DNA of 64,000 bases from Eukaryota sp. TZLM1-RC (Eukaryota > Metamonada: BaSk clade), in assembly GCA_040285825.1 (NCBI GenBank), contig JAUPSS010000013.1:372001-436000 (forward strand), in the 5' to 3' direction. The position numbers and the translations under genes were made by a program. Shown here in pieces: positions 1 to 11,507 of the stretch (position 1 is the stretch's first letter; each line of letters opens with the position of its first letter). The notes under the pieces are model-generated. The model was not told the DNA's origin, made no database searches, and worked only from the letters and a program-made list of their open reading frames with translations.

Positions 1-560
1 TTGACCAGATAATATTTGGTTGAAAAATTTGGTCATTAAACCAAGGCAATCTTCTGAAGAAATAATCGCGGCTTTTACATGATCAATAGTAATACCAGAA
101 AGTCCGGCAGACTTACCACGAGGTCTCTTTTGATAACCGAAAAAACTTCTGATGGCATCAATGGATAATTTTCCCAGTATGTGCCGTAAAAATTTTGATC
201 CATAACAGGGTCTTCATAAGGATGAAGTATTTTCAGTTTATCTACTGTATCTTCATTGTTCGGTGCTTTGACTCCGGGACTTAAAGCTGACAAAGCCTTG
301 GACCATTTGTTGTCAAAGCATTTGTCTTCAAAAATTTTACTTAATTTCTCGGATGACTGATTTCTCGGTGCTATATTGGTTAAATCTTCGGAAATATTAA
401 CGAAATTTTGTTCAAAAGGAGGACAAAAAGAACCAAAAAATTCCCAAATAATATTGATAGCATACTTTCCTTTACATAATTGATCCAAAAATCTTTGAAA
501 AACGAAAGCAAATTCATTGCATTTGGTCGGATGAATTTCTTGAGGTATTCTTATATTGAG
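1..560 (-). pseudogene. RLE non-LTR retrotransposon family B, N-terminal part
   Basis: The first ~118 bases match 44604-44723, the start of the RT domain of the other family B copy (GKSAGLSG motif, then DHVK), read on the minus strand. The ORF at 75-488 carries the region upstream of RT and ends in an EVF..I motif that also precedes RT in family C. RT and the N-terminal part are in different frames, so one small indel separates them near 105-118. The rest of RT lies beyond the window edge. This copy shows what the truncated family B copies lack. The family assignment is firm. That the upstream part belongs to the same element is an inference from homologous order. Confidence 0.7.
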
Positions 561-852
561 CTTGAATTGTTATTATTATTTTTGTGGTGTTTTTGGGTTC
601 TATATATGTCAGTTAACTTGTTTTTTACCTTTAGTTATAGACTGAAACCAATCTGAGCAGAATTTGAAACTTTCATCCTATTGCATCTGAGTTTACTATG
701 TTGTGTAAGATTTGAGAACAACGTTTATTTGATAGTAATGGATGCAATGTGATATTCAATAATGTTTACTGGGATTAAATTAAACCAATTGTTTTTGTTG
801 TTAATTTTAAATTATTTATTTTCTACGAAGAATCAAATAAAAACAAAACAAA

Positions 853-3699
853 CTAAAACACATAAGAAACTAAATTCTCCACGCCAACTCTTGATAAATC
901 CTTATAAAGTTTGGACATCATTAAACTCAAGTACTTGGGAACACTTCTGTACAAAGCGAAAACGATACGATTTTTCCATAAATTCTCTGCAATATTCTTA
1001 CCACTTGAACGACATAAATTACCAAAACCATTGATGAAATTCAAGGCGGATTGTCGAATGTTGCCAAAAATCGAAAAGGCAAAAAGAACAAACGAAAACT
1101 ACGAATAAAGGTTCTTATTTAAATCATTTAATATCTCAGTATATTTATCTCTCTTACGATCTTCAGCCTTGTTTAAATGACCATTAGTACTAAGTAAAAC
1201 ATCATCGCGATAAACAAAAGCAAAGGGATTAACTGTAATGAAATCAACAAGAACTTGAGAGGAATCCACAAAAGGAGCAATTAAATCACCTCGACGTGAA
1301 TTAAACAGATTATCATCACTATAATGCTTCAACAAAGGTTCTACTTTGCAACTAAAATTGTAACACTTGAACATCTCATATGTCACATCACGAACGGCAT
1401 TATGAAGAACTGACCTATATTGGAGAAATTTTTTACAGCTCACAATATGACGGAAATTGGCAGTAGGTTTTTTGTTACAAATACAAACAGAATTATCCAA
1501 AAGACCACTTGGATACAGCCCCAATCTCAACCGCATGTTTTGTTTCCATGCTTCATTTGTTAAGTGAAGACCAAATGGCCTTGATTGCTGAGATATTAAA
1601 CTACTACAGTTCTGGATGTCTGATAAAAAGGCAGCAAAGACGGGATTATTAATCTTAGTCACACTAAGTCGTTTAGAAAAATCCAGGTCTTCAAAACCAT
1701 TAAGAACAGACTTCTGTAATTCCACAACAGCAAGATGAAGATTGGTGAAAGATCTCGAAGGCACAGCAGGCAAACTTGAAGGAAAATTCCTATTCCAAAC
1801 ATCAACAGGTAGTTCTTGCACCATTTTTTCAAGAGAAATTAATAAAGGATGTGATTCATTCAAAGGAATATGATCAAAACGAAGTTTCCATTCAAAAAGA
1901 AAATTTTTCATACCACCAATAAAAGCACTTTTGCATAAATACTCTGCTTTTGAAAAATCAACTCCACCAAATTTAGGACTAAAAAATGCATGATAAGGAA
2001 TTTTAGATGGACAAACTTCTACTAAATTTCCTAAGAAATTTGTTCTCAAAGTATTGAATTGACGTGCAAAATCATGAGAAATTGTGGGAGATAAAGAACG
2101 AAGAAGATGATTAATTTTTGATCCAAAACACACATTTAGGACCGAAAACGCTAAATGTTTGTCAATTTTTAGATCTAGAATAACCAAAAGTTGCTCTTCG
2201 ATCTTTTCCAAAATACCTGACAAAATCGATTTAACTTTTTCACAATTTCCAAAATAAGATCCAAGAAACCGAATAGCATCTTCCTCGTAATCAACGTATT
2301 TGATAAAAGTTTCATTAAATGCCACCTCCCCATGCTGATTACCAATAATGAAACACTTGGGCAATTTAATGTCTAAACCTATTTGTTTGGCCAGAAAAAC
2401 AAAATGTTGTAAACCGTGTTGTAAAAGAGACAAAGGGCCAATAAGTGATAAATCATCTGCATAAGCACATATATGAATGTCAGGAAAATCCGACTTAAAT
2501 TTTACCAACACTGATTGCAGTGCTAAGCAAAAGAAAAATGGACCCAATGGATCCCCTTGTTTGACCCCTCTTGACGAAACAATATTCTCAGAATGAAAAA
2601 TTAAGTTAGAGGGTGATCCATACATCAATTTAAAATACGGCAAAAGTGGAGGATAGTGTAGTTCAAGTTCTTGCAAAATACTGGAGCGAAAAACCGAGTT
2701 GAAAGCATTTTTAAAATCAATGTTCAATAAATAATTTTCGCCTTTTTGATTGAAAAGTAAATCTGTACACAACGCAGCACATGTTGTGCCATCAGGAATT
2801 CCGATAGCAAACTGATAAGGACGGAAAAAATTAATTGCGGATGACTTAACTCTTTTAAAAAAAATTGCTAATAATCTCGTTATGGACTCACCAACAGCAA
2901 TAGGTCTGACACCACCTCCAGGCTTATTTAAAGCAACTAAACGAGATGCCATTAACGCTTGTGGTAACTTGAAACGTCCCATGATGACACTTTTAAAATA
3001 GAAAACTAAATCATCCACGATTTCTGGACATATGTTGACTGCCGACTTCAAATGATCATAACTAAGTCCAGAAGGCCCAGCAGAACGACCAGACGGAAGT
3101 CCTTTAATAGCTACACTAACTTCATCACAAGTGATAGGATTAGCAGTGAAAAAAACACGTTCATTATCAGAGACAATGTGATTTATGGTGAAGTCTTCAG
3201 CTGAGTGAAGAGAATTTAAAGAATCCAAAGTTTCATCATTGAAGGCAGCAGGAGAAGAACCAGCCAATAATTTAAGAGCTGAACAGTATTGTGAACGAAG
3301 AATCAAAGACTCAAAACGTTTTTTGACATTTTTAGATTGTTGAACCGACCTCTTATATTTAGATTTCTTGTGTGAAGACATAGCCTTAGAAAGAAAAAAT
3401 TTCCAAAAAATCGAAGGATTCCAAATGCCCTTTTGAAGAGAGAAGGTTAAAGATCGAATAACTGTTGCAAGAGAAGACGAGTGAGCAGGAGAAACGAATT
3501 GAGGGATTGCAAACGGAGGTCTACAAGGATCAATTGGCGTGCAAGAATCACAAACCAAAAGAGGTCGACCCGAAACATTGAATCCAGAAACTGGAGAATA
3601 ACAGAACAAACAAGATTTTGTGTTACTACTGACTTTGACTTGATTTTGTTTTTTATTTTGTTTAATTGACCAATAAATTAATCTTCCTACATCAATCAA
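853..3699 (-). pseudogene. RLE non-LTR retrotransposon family A, nearly intact ORF with one in-frame TAG
   Basis: The ORF would encode about 948 residues. N-terminal C-x2-C pairs lie near residues 30-52 and resemble a zinc finger. RT follows, with GRSAGPSG, the RPIAVGES block, GVKQGDPLG and the catalytic YADD near residue 412. Around 735-755 is a C-x-C...H-x3-C knuckle, then a nuclease-like region with RRGDLI and a VDF..V strand, and finally KY. RT-knuckle-RLE is the layout of R2/R4-type target-primed elements. The only lesion I see is a TAG at 1099-1101, where the copy at 31559-32452 has AAG. The reading frame continues past it to a normal stop at 853. An AT-rich 3' tail runs to about 760. 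A full-length copy inactivated by one substitution suggests recent activity. Confidence 0.88.
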
Positions 3700-3835
3700 A
3701 AGAAAAAACTTTTTTCCTCAATAATTTATCAAAAAACGCAAAAAATTTGACTTAATTCCTTTGATTTAATATCATTAATTCGCATTCAATGAACAAATAC
3801 AATTCATCAAAATTAAATTAAACTATTCTTTTAAC

Positions 3836-5046
3836 CTAGTCCCACAACTCTTCTAATCCCTTCAAAACAATGGCTCTTACATCATCTCCAAGATCATCAA
3901 GCCAGGGCGGCGATGGAGCTCTGAAATCAAATTGCTTACCACTATATCGGATTGCATGGAGATAAATCTCCATGAACCGTGGATCAGAAGCGTCGTAGCC
4001 AAGGTTCAAGCTATCATTATAGAGTAGATCATTGGCAATGGGATGTCCAAGAAACTTGAGATGAATTCTGATCTGGTGACATCTACCAGTAATGGGCTGA
4101 CAGGCAACAATTGACTTTTTGTCATTAGTCCATAATCTAGTCATGACAGTCTTTGCAGTCTGTCCTTCCCCCTCTCCCTCTTCTATGCCCTTTCGTTGAA
4201 ATAAAGGAGGTGGACCAGGTTCAGAGATGAGTGCCGTACAAGTAGTTTCGTCAGCTGGGAAGCACCCATCAACCAGTGCAATGTAAGTCTTACTCAGGGA
4301 GTTGCTGATCAACAGTTCACGGAAAACATTGGCTCCTTCCTTCTTTTTAGCGTAAATCAGCACACCAGAAGTCACTCTGTCCAAGCTGAAGTGAGAAGTG
4401 CATGGAGATAGCCATACCGATGAGCCAAGCGAAGTCCTTTCTGACATAGTACATGTTGCAAGATTTTTTCTAAAGTATTAAAGTTAAATCTACCCCCTGT
4501 TGTTAGTACACATAGAAACAAAAACACACCTGGATGACAAGGAAGAGAAGAAGGTTTATTTATAGCAACAAACTGATCAGTTTCGCCAATTACAACAGGT
4601 AATTGGTCTAGAACAGGCTCTTCTAGTCGTAATGTTCTATGTCGAATAACATCTACACCACCCCTATCATTGATGACGTGGCAAGGTTGTTTTGTTTCAC
4701 CATTAACAGTAACAAAACCTTGTTTAATGCGATTTTCCCAATAACCAGGTTCTCTGTTGAAGAATTGTTCCTCCATTACTTCAATGAGCGGCCTATTTAG
4801 CCACCGGAGTTTAGCATTGGCTCTGTATGAGAAATAGTACGGACGTACCCATCTCAGACCTTTATGTAAATGATACTCTGGCTTGGAGTTTTCAGGAAGA
4901 GGTTCTAAGTCACAAACTGGACAATCAGGAAAAAAAGGATTTGACACAGTTTCTTCATTAGAGAGCATGTAGACAGAATCAAAGACTAGAGATATAGATA
5001 TAGAAAGATAAAGCAATGATGAAAGAGTGTGGGAATTATTTAACAA
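3836..5046 (-). CDS. RluA-family pseudouridine synthase, RPUSD2/Rib2/Pus9-like, two tiny introns
   Basis: Isomerises uridine to pseudouridine in RNA; the closest family (Rib2/Pus9/RPUSD2) acts on tRNA around position 32 and on other RNAs. Visible features in order: LRWVRPYYFSYR at the N-terminus, an S4-like stretch (GFVTVNGE), KPSSLPCHP, the catalytic HRLDRVTSG motif, a KTYIALVDG strand, and the C-terminal signature GRCHQIRIHLKFLGHPI. The reading frame is restored only by removing introns at 4497-4529 (33 nt) and 4386-4417 (32 nt). Without the second splice the catalytic aspartate is lost. The first ATG is at 5046; a second in-frame ATG at 4968 is a plausible alternative, because residues 1-26 look like spurious hydrophobic leader. 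Length is typical of the family. It ends with TAG. It sits alone between retroelement fragments. Confidence 0.93.
4386..4417 (-). other. 32-nt spliceosomal intron in the pseudouridine synthase
   Basis: On the minus strand it starts GTATGG and ends CACTTCAG. Removing it joins CATCG to CTTGGAC and gives H-R-L-D-R, the catalytic motif of the family. Keeping it shifts the frame. Placement is therefore fixed by protein homology. Confidence 0.92.
4497..4529 (-). other. 33-nt spliceosomal intron in the pseudouridine synthase
   Basis: On the minus strand it starts GTGTGT and ends TACTAACAACAG, so a perfect yeast-like branch-point heptamer lies 5 nt from the acceptor. Its length is a multiple of three and it has no stop, so reading through would insert 11 hydrophobic residues between the family's HP and GR positions. 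Homology supports removal. Confidence 0.9.
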
Positions 5047-5219
5047 AATTATCTTCAGCAGCAGGTATGAAGAAGAACGCTTTTTGACTCTTTAGCGGTC
5101 CTTTTGAATGATTGCTGGTCATTGTGTTAATGATTGTGTCTGAATTAGAATTTACTAGGGAGAAATAGAATTAATGGAATAAACATTGTATTGATTTATC
5201 ACAAAAGAAAAGAAAAGAT

Positions 5220-5418
5220 TTGATATCTTTTTGTGGCGCTCTCGAATTCAATTTGCCATTATTAGTGGATTACCTCAATATTTCAATCGAATTAGAGAAG
5301 CTTTAGCTAGACAGCAAGCAGATCAAGATTTTCTAGATGAAATCTTGGTTCAATGAATTTCGTCCCATTAGTTATGATTTTATTTTGTTAAGTGTGCAAG
5401 TTCAATAAATTAAGAAAT
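5220..5418 (+). mobile_element. Family B 3'-end fragment
   Basis: The sequence matches the 3' end of the family B copies at 13918-14100 and 42383-42600 (minus), covering the last codons (REALARQQA-like) and the tail ending GTGCAAGTTCAATAAAT. It is a severely 5'-truncated insertion, typical of target-primed elements. Confidence 0.8.
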
Positions 5419-5649
5419 GTAGAATCATGTTGGTAAGATTCATTGGATTATGATTTCTATGGTAAGGTACATCTGGAAAACAAAATTAGTGAAGTCTCTA
5501 GAAAGAGAAGGGGTTTTATCACCAACTAAAGTCCGTCAACACAATGTGCAAACTCTTCCTTATGCAATTGCTTATGGAGCGTTTATATCCAACCATTTTC
5601 AATTTTCAGTTGCCAATTTCCATTTCAATTTTACGATTGCCAGTATCTT

Positions 5650-5835
5650 TTACAGTATAGAACATGCGTGTCCCAAAACAAAGCAACTAGATGCAACTCT
5701 CTCATAGTGAAATTCAAGAGAAAGCAAAGCATCAGAAACCATTTTCAACATCCCCTTAAAAATGAAAAACACAATTCTATTTTGCCAAAACAATCTGTTG
5801 AAATTTCTGTTAGTTTTTCTCTTTACAACCATTTC
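5650..5835 (-). mobile_element. Family D 3'-end fragment
   Basis: The minus strand encodes RNFNRLFWQNRIVF and KGMLKMVSDALLSL, nearly the same as the C-terminus of the family D copy at 47250-47400. The remainder of the element is absent. It lies just upstream of the EF-hand-like gene, so it may occupy that gene's promoter region. Confidence 0.82.
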
Positions 5836-5888
5836 AAAATCTGACGGTTGTTGATCTTCTCAACTTTGTCATATAGGGTTCAACTACT

Positions 5889-7646
5889 ATGTTTGATAGG
5901 CATAACCATGGTGTGTTGAGTCTTAAAGAACTTGAACGCATTCTGCATAGTCTTGGTGTTACAATATCATCGTGTCGTCTTATTACATACATTCAGAATA
6001 CAGAACCCATCACCAAGAACGACGGTTGGACATGGACTGACCTTGAATCTCTTCTGTCCAACAAGATCTTTCACACTTTTCTTGATGGAGTCAATGTCTA
6101 CACCTTCCGCTACAACATATCTTGCATCCGTTCTTGTATAACTCTTCTCTCCAAGTGTTCTCATTCTTATGCAGATATTTCAAACCTACGTCTTGGATTC
6201 GAAGCAAATGCTCTGGATACAGGACTTCCTTCTACCTTGGAAGTTATACTCCATTCGTTGCGGTTGGCAAATAGAATCATATCACCCCTCCAAATTGAAA
6301 ATTTCCTCACAGAGAGAGAAGATAAAAAGAAATCAGAACCATTGACTTTGTTTGACTTTCTTGATCTTTCTGGTCATTCTATTCCCCTAAATGAAGCTGA
6401 ACGACGGTTTGAAAATAAGACAATACGCGATCAACCAATCAATAATGATATGATTGTGAGTGATGACGTGGCTCGGTCAAAAATAGAGAAAATTTTGGAC
6501 TTTTTAGACTCGGAATATAAACGGTTCTTAGCAGAACAATCAAAACTTAATCAGCCCCAATCAACTTCCGTTCCAGAACCAGACATTTATGACCATCAAC
6601 AGGAAACTGCCGGTCGACGGTTATTTTCGTCATTACGATTGCACTCTGAAATCAGTCAAGTAAAGTCAAAGCAATCAAAATTATTAAAAACTGCTAGAGC
6701 AGGAATCCTTCCTAAATCAATCAATCAAGTTTTGGACCGGGTCAACCAAAGTCAACAAGACCACACGTCACCACCTTCCTCTCTTATCCCACCTTCCCCA
6801 TGCTCTTCTACCTCTTCCTTCAGCAAAGTTGTTCCTTCACAACCCCCAGTACCTCAGGAATTTAGTTTTAAGCCCATCGAGTCCTTTGAGACCAAGCAAC
6901 AATGGATGGAGCACTTGGACAGGACTCACACAGCTAGGGAAAGAGCAAGGAAAGAGAGGTTGAAAATGGATGGCAGGATCAAGAAAGCATTGGTTCGAGA
7001 GCATCTAGCAGAGGTGAAGAAAGAAAAAGATGAAGAAAAAATCAAAAGTAGGACGTTTAAACCATGTGTTTTGGCGGCCAGAAGGGTTCAAAGTAGGTCA
7101 CAATCATTTTCGCAATCAGTGAATCAAAATGATTGGAATGTTCCGAGGTTGGACTTGAGTTGCTTGAGGGGGACATTTGATCACGAAATATTGACCCCTG
7201 GGCTCAAAAATTCAGTGGAAACGCTCAGAAATAGAACGACAGTCAAGGAAATTCAATCCGCTAGAGAAGAACAGTCATTTTTGACCGACTTTTCTCAAAC
7301 TCAGCGAAAGTTCGTGGATTCATTAGGATTAACGTCACGACGACCTCACACGTCATCAGGTCAAAGTTTGATGACATCATCTCAGAATTCCAAAAATCCA
7401 CCGCAATCTGCACCTCCATTTAAAAGAAGAATGAAAAGTAAGAGTTCAAGGCCAAAATTTGGTGAAAAATTCGGCTTGTCAGAATTTGAACAAACGAATT
7501 TTCTACCAAGTGTGTATGGTAAATCATTAAACATTAGAAAATCAAATGAAATCAATTCTTTCAAAAAGGAAAACTCCCTAGAATCTGGTATTAGTCAACT
7601 ATTACCCTCTAAATTAAGTGCACGGTTAACCCATTGCATAGACTAG
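5889..7646 (+). CDS. EF-hand-like and coiled-coil protein of unknown function
   Basis: 585 residues. The N-terminus starts inside an EF-hand-like loop (D-R-H-N-H-G-V-L-S-x-x-E, residues 3-14) followed by a helix. Several expected calcium ligands are histidine or asparagine, so binding is uncertain. Residues ~270-320 are proline/serine-rich. Around 345-400 is a highly charged helical stretch (many K, E and R) likely to form a coiled coil. The C-terminal third is basic and serine-rich. An in-frame TAG at 5874-5876 precedes the ATG, and the EF-hand would normally begin several residues earlier, so an unrecognised upstream exon is possible. I do not recognise the family. Ends with TAG. Confidence 0.75.
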   Translation: MFDRHNHGVLSLKELERILHSLGVTISSCRLITYIQNTEPITKNDGWTWTDLESLLSNKIFHTFLDGVNVYTFRYNISCIRSCITLLSKCSHSYADISNLRLGFEANALDTGLPSTLEVILHSLRLANRIISPLQIENFLTEREDKKKSEPLTLFDFLDLSGHSIPLNEAERRFENKTIRDQPINNDMIVSDDVARSKIEKILDFLDSEYKRFLAEQSKLNQPQSTSVPEPDIYDHQQETAGRRLFSSLRLHSEISQVKSKQSKLLKTARAGILPKSINQVLDRVNQSQQDHTSPPSSLIPPSPCSSTSSFSKVVPSQPPVPQEFSFKPIESFETKQQWMEHLDRTHTARERARKERLKMDGRIKKALVREHLAEVKKEKDEEKIKSRTFKPCVLAARRVQSRSQSFSQSVNQNDWNVPRLDLSCLRGTFDHEILTPGLKNSVETLRNRTTVKEIQSAREEQSFLTDFSQTQRKFVDSLGLTSRRPHTSSGQSLMTSSQNSKNPPQSAPPFKRRMKSKSSRPKFGEKFGLSEFEQTNFLPSVYGKSLNIRKSNEINSFKKENSLESGISQLLPSKLSARLTHCID

Positions 7647-7857
7647 GTGTCATTTTCTTGGATTCTTGCTTTGTTATGCTTGATAGTTCTTATTTTTTTA
7701 TTTATTTTTTATTTAACTTGTTAACTGTATTATATTCATTTGTGTATTTATTCTTTTGTATGAATGTTGGTAAATATTCATAACTTTTTGGTTTTCTTTT
7801 TGAATGACAAACAATTTATATATTGATTTATTTATAATTTTAATTTTAACTAACTTT

Positions 7858-8150
7858 TTATATTGTATTTTTTGTATTTATTTGGGAAGGAAATAAAACA
7901 CTTTCAACAACAACTATTTGTTTCCTCAATGTAGAGGAATCTCCACTTACATTGTGAAACACTCTTTGAGCGAGAGCAAGTTTAACAACCTCAACCATTT
8001 TTCCTTTGTCAAGACTGAAGACAATTCGATTGGTCCTGAACTTTGACCTATATGAAGGGTATTTTTTAATGATAAAATGATTAAATTCATCCAACAACAA
8101 GGGCGCCTCAGGTTCTAATGGTCCATTGAAAGAAATTGCAAAACCATTGA
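7858..8150 (-). mobile_element. RLE non-LTR element, divergent family F, 3' fragment
   Basis: The minus strand encodes FAISFNGPLEPEAPLLLDEF, then RTNRIVFSLDKGKMVEVVKLAL. These align with the C-terminal FAFS..G....AL.FL.DF and W.NRIVFSIFKGMLK.VSDAL blocks of families C and D but at lower identity, so I treat it as a separate lineage. Only the last ~90 codons remain. Confidence 0.65.
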
Positions 8151-8279
8151 ATTTTTCGTTTAGATTTAAGAAACTTATTTATTTTGATTTAAGGATTAAA
8201 ATGATTGTGATTAATCAATTCGTGACGACCTAAAATTTTCTTCACTTCTTGATGTCCACAGTTTGTATTATTTGTTAGG

Positions 8280-8640
8280 TCAACTGTTTATTAGGCAACA
8301 TTCATGGTGTCCCGTGACACGTGGCAATATCTCAATATGAATATCATAAAATTTCACTACTTGGGAACACCTCTGTACAAAGCGAAAATGATACAATTCT
8401 TCCATAAATTCATTGAAAAATTTTCCACATGGACGACATAAATTATCAAAATCGTTAATAAAATTCAAGGCAGACTGTCCAATGTTGCCAAAAATCAAAA
8501 AGGCAAAAGGAACAAACGAAAACTTCGAGTAAAGATTCTTATTTAAATCATCTAATATTTCAGTTTATTTGTCTCGTTTACGAACCTCATTTCTAACCAT
8601 TAGAACTGACTAGAACATCATCACGACACTTGATTATTTT
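8280..8640 (-). mobile_element. Family A 3'-end fragment
   Basis: It matches the C-terminus of family A (FGNIGQSALNFINDF, then the tail), with frameshifts after about 60 codons. It abuts a family C fragment in the same orientation. Confidence 0.8.
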
Positions 8641-8649
8641 CATTTTTTA

Positions 8650-9600
8650 AATAAATTCAAAAGCAATTTCTTTTATTCAACAACAAATATGAAAACATAA
8701 AACACACAATTAAAACTCCACATCCTGCCTCCCCTACATCTAAACAATTAATTGCCAAAGATTCAGAAATTTCCAAAAGAAGAGAGTGAATTAAAAATTA
8801 ATTTCACCATTTCCTTGAAAATAGAAAATAGAATCCTGCTTTGCCAGTAAACACAATTGAAAGTGCCTCAAATTCTTTCCTTAATAACCACAACAAAATC
8901 CTCAAGGAAAGCAAGAGCAGCCTTACCAAGAGATCCAAGTCAGGAAAATACAAAGGGACATAAATTATATTGGGCATGGGAAATTTCATTAATCGAGGAA
9001 ATAGGTTTCGCAATTTAACAATTTTATATTTTTCGCCTGCAAGAAGAGGATCATTTACATCCGAGTTAATGAGATGTTCGTTAGAGGAATTACAAGGGTC
9101 AATAGACATGGCGTCTAAAAATGTAACTACCATTTAAACTGGAAACAACTAGATCACCTCTTTTCAGACCTATTGAAGCTCTGTTGTAACGTGTACTATC
9201 AATATTGGAATCATAACAGCGGTTCAAAAAAGGAATCTACTCGATATGATTTGCACACTACATAAATTTGGTCCCTGACATAATTATGCACTTTGCTCTT
9301 AACGCAATGAAATGTTTACAATTCAAAAAATGAGTAAACAAGAGAAGTTTACCACATTTACAAGTTGAATGATTGGGCAAATTGTTTGGCCACAGAAAAC
9401 AACGAAAACGCATGTTTAGAAGCCATTCATTGGTTTTTCACAAAGGTTCATAAACAGAGCGAATTTGAGTTACTTAAACAGCACCAGAGCTATCACGAAT
9501 ATCCTTTAAAAAATTACCGAAAGCGAGTTTTTTAGCTTTGGCCAAGCTAAGTCTTGCTTCATAATCTAAGCCTTCATATAATTTAATTCATTTTTAGATA
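8650..9600 (-). mobile_element. Family C fragment, knuckle-RLE-3' end
   Basis: Collinear with 40020-40960, the RLE half of the better family C copy. Remnants of CNSSNEHLINSDVN, YNLCPFVFS-like and FNRVYWQNRIVF-like blocks can be read, with several frameshifts and stops. 5'-truncated before the RT domain. Confidence 0.82.
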
Positions 9601-9953
9601 AATTTGTTATTCTTTTCCTAGATCATTAAGATGTTTACTGCGATCTACACTATGACACGAAACATCATTTAAAATGTTGGTTATTCGTGGGTTATTCTTG
9701 TCACAAAACATACTTGTGTAAAACAGTCTTGATTTGTGAGTTAACATTACCTATGGACATATTGGATTGAATTGACTAATAAAGGATACGAAATATCAGA
9801 GGATCATTTGTCATCATTTTGAAATAAAAATTTCTCATATCAAGTTGCATTGTTTGAAGCACCGTTTAATCACAAAGAGTTTATCGAACAAAAAATATTT
9901 ACAGTTGTTATTTGAGAAAAAAGCAGTTCAAAGCAGGATTCAATCATGCTCAA

Positions 9954-10431
9954 CTACCAACGCATTTCCAAATATTTGTTGCTAAATCCTACTGATTGAT
10001 ACAGGAATCTTGCAGGATTGTCAGGTTCCACATGTAGGGCGAGGGCTCCTTTGACTTGCTTTTTGGTTTCTGTAAGTAGATATTTACCAATACCTTTGGT
10101 TAAAAAATGATGAACTCATACCTTGGCCACGGGTTGAAGCTTTCACAGCAATGTAAACGAGAATGTTTTCAGGAATATAACCCTTGAAGTTGGTTTCATT
10201 CACAACGACAACACCAAGAATTTCCTTCTTACGATGAGCGACTAGACATACACCGCCAAAACCTGGCTTGTCAGAGAAGGCATAATCCAGGCACTTATGG
10301 ATGTCCTCTAAAGGATCTCCAAAACGTTCCAGACTCACAAAGAGAAACTGGGCAATTTCGTCTTTTGTGAAGAGAGAATCCTTGTAATTAGAAGGTGACA
10401 GTACCTCAAGTTGAACAGATGGTGCGGGCAT
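9954..10431 (-). CDS. GNAT-family N-acetyltransferase with a 28-nt intron
   Basis: About 149 residues after splicing. Visible are an N-terminal helix, a strand ending LVAHRKKEILGVVVV, then the acetyl-CoA-binding motif A: ILVYIAVKASTRGQGIGKYLL, where R-x-x-G-x-G/A is the pyrophosphate loop. A C-terminal block has LHVEPDNPARFLYQSVGF, the usual GNAT motif B with N-P-A-x-x-x-Y-x-x-x-G-F. The motif A loop is completed only by removing the intron at 10094-10121. It ends with TAG at 9954-9956. The length is normal for a single-domain GNAT. The acceptor substrate cannot be told from sequence. Upstream, 10432-10560 holds no other convincing gene. Confidence 0.9.
10094..10121 (-). other. 28-nt spliceosomal intron in the GNAT gene
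   Basis: Minus strand GTATGAG ... TTTTAACCAAAG. Splicing joins CAAG to GTATTGG and yields R-G-Q-G-I-G, the acetyl-CoA loop. Without splicing the frame runs into a stop soon after. It is very short for a spliceosomal intron. Confidence 0.9.
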
Positions 10432-10569
10432 AATGGCAAAAATTCAGTGACAGGTGGAGAGAAAAATAATGGAGTATGGGAAAAGTGCAGCTTTTGAGGT
10501 AAAAATGATTGTTTCATAAATTGTGATTGTTTTGTAAACGTCATCTTTGCCAATATTAAACTATACAAT

Positions 10570-11500
10570 TAAAGCACAAACTGACATGTGCAGTTCCCCT
10601 GTGTTGTTTGTGTATTTTCTAGACTAAAAGTATATTGATGGGGTCATTGATATAAAATAAAACAAACCTCCTTCTACCTCGATGATGTTTCAACACATCT
10701 GTCTTTTATGTACCACTCTTCCATTAAGTCAGCATCTGTTTAACCCCTTACATCGATCAGAAACTGCACTTGGAACAATAGATTTGGAATTTGTGATTGT
10801 TTATTACCTATTGAGAAATGTAGATTCACAAGATAACGCATTCATAATACGGACTGCAACTGGGAACTAACAAATGAGAATCTTCAGGATATCTTTTAGG
10901 AAACATTAAAATACTGGTTGATTTTCCGAAAGTTCAACTTCATTCAGTCTAGCTGTTGGCTTCGGTGCACGGACGTTCATAAATAAATTAAACAAAAAGT
11001 TTATAAACCAGAATAAGAGGAAATCAATTATAAAATAACAAGAACAGAATTTAACCTATTGATGACGTGATGTCTCACGTGATACTTTCCTAAACAAGAA
11101 GATATCATTTAGCCTTGGTTAACATAGCTAACCTTTCTGTTCGCAAAGGGTATTTTAAATTGGCACAAAACTTTTTTTTCAGGTTTATTGTCTACACTGA
11201 TCGAGAAAATGATTTTATCTCACTTGTTAATTAAGCTTGTTGAGACATCCCAATTATCCAGCGGAACAATTACAACAAATTTTAAGAATTATTTATTATT
11301 ATTTGCTATTTTATTATTTCTGTTTCTTGAAAAGTCCAAAACTATATAGAAATGAGGAGTACTAACTTAATTTATTTTTAAAGAATTTTGAAAAATGATA
11401 TTTGAATTTTTTCATCACTTTTTGCAGTTCATTTGTTTAATCGTAAACTTGTCTTCTGTATGGTTTCTCCAAATGTGGATAAATTACAATTATTTATTGA
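10570..11500 (+). other. Intergenic, nothing recognised
   Basis: AT-rich sequence with no convincing ORF, RNA gene or element similarity. Confidence 0.5.
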
Positions 11501-11507
11501 AAAAAAT

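Noticed and set aside
10682-10870. 62-codon ORF upstream of the GNAT gene
   Set aside because: No domain, no splice partner and low-complexity composition; not distinguishable from chance.
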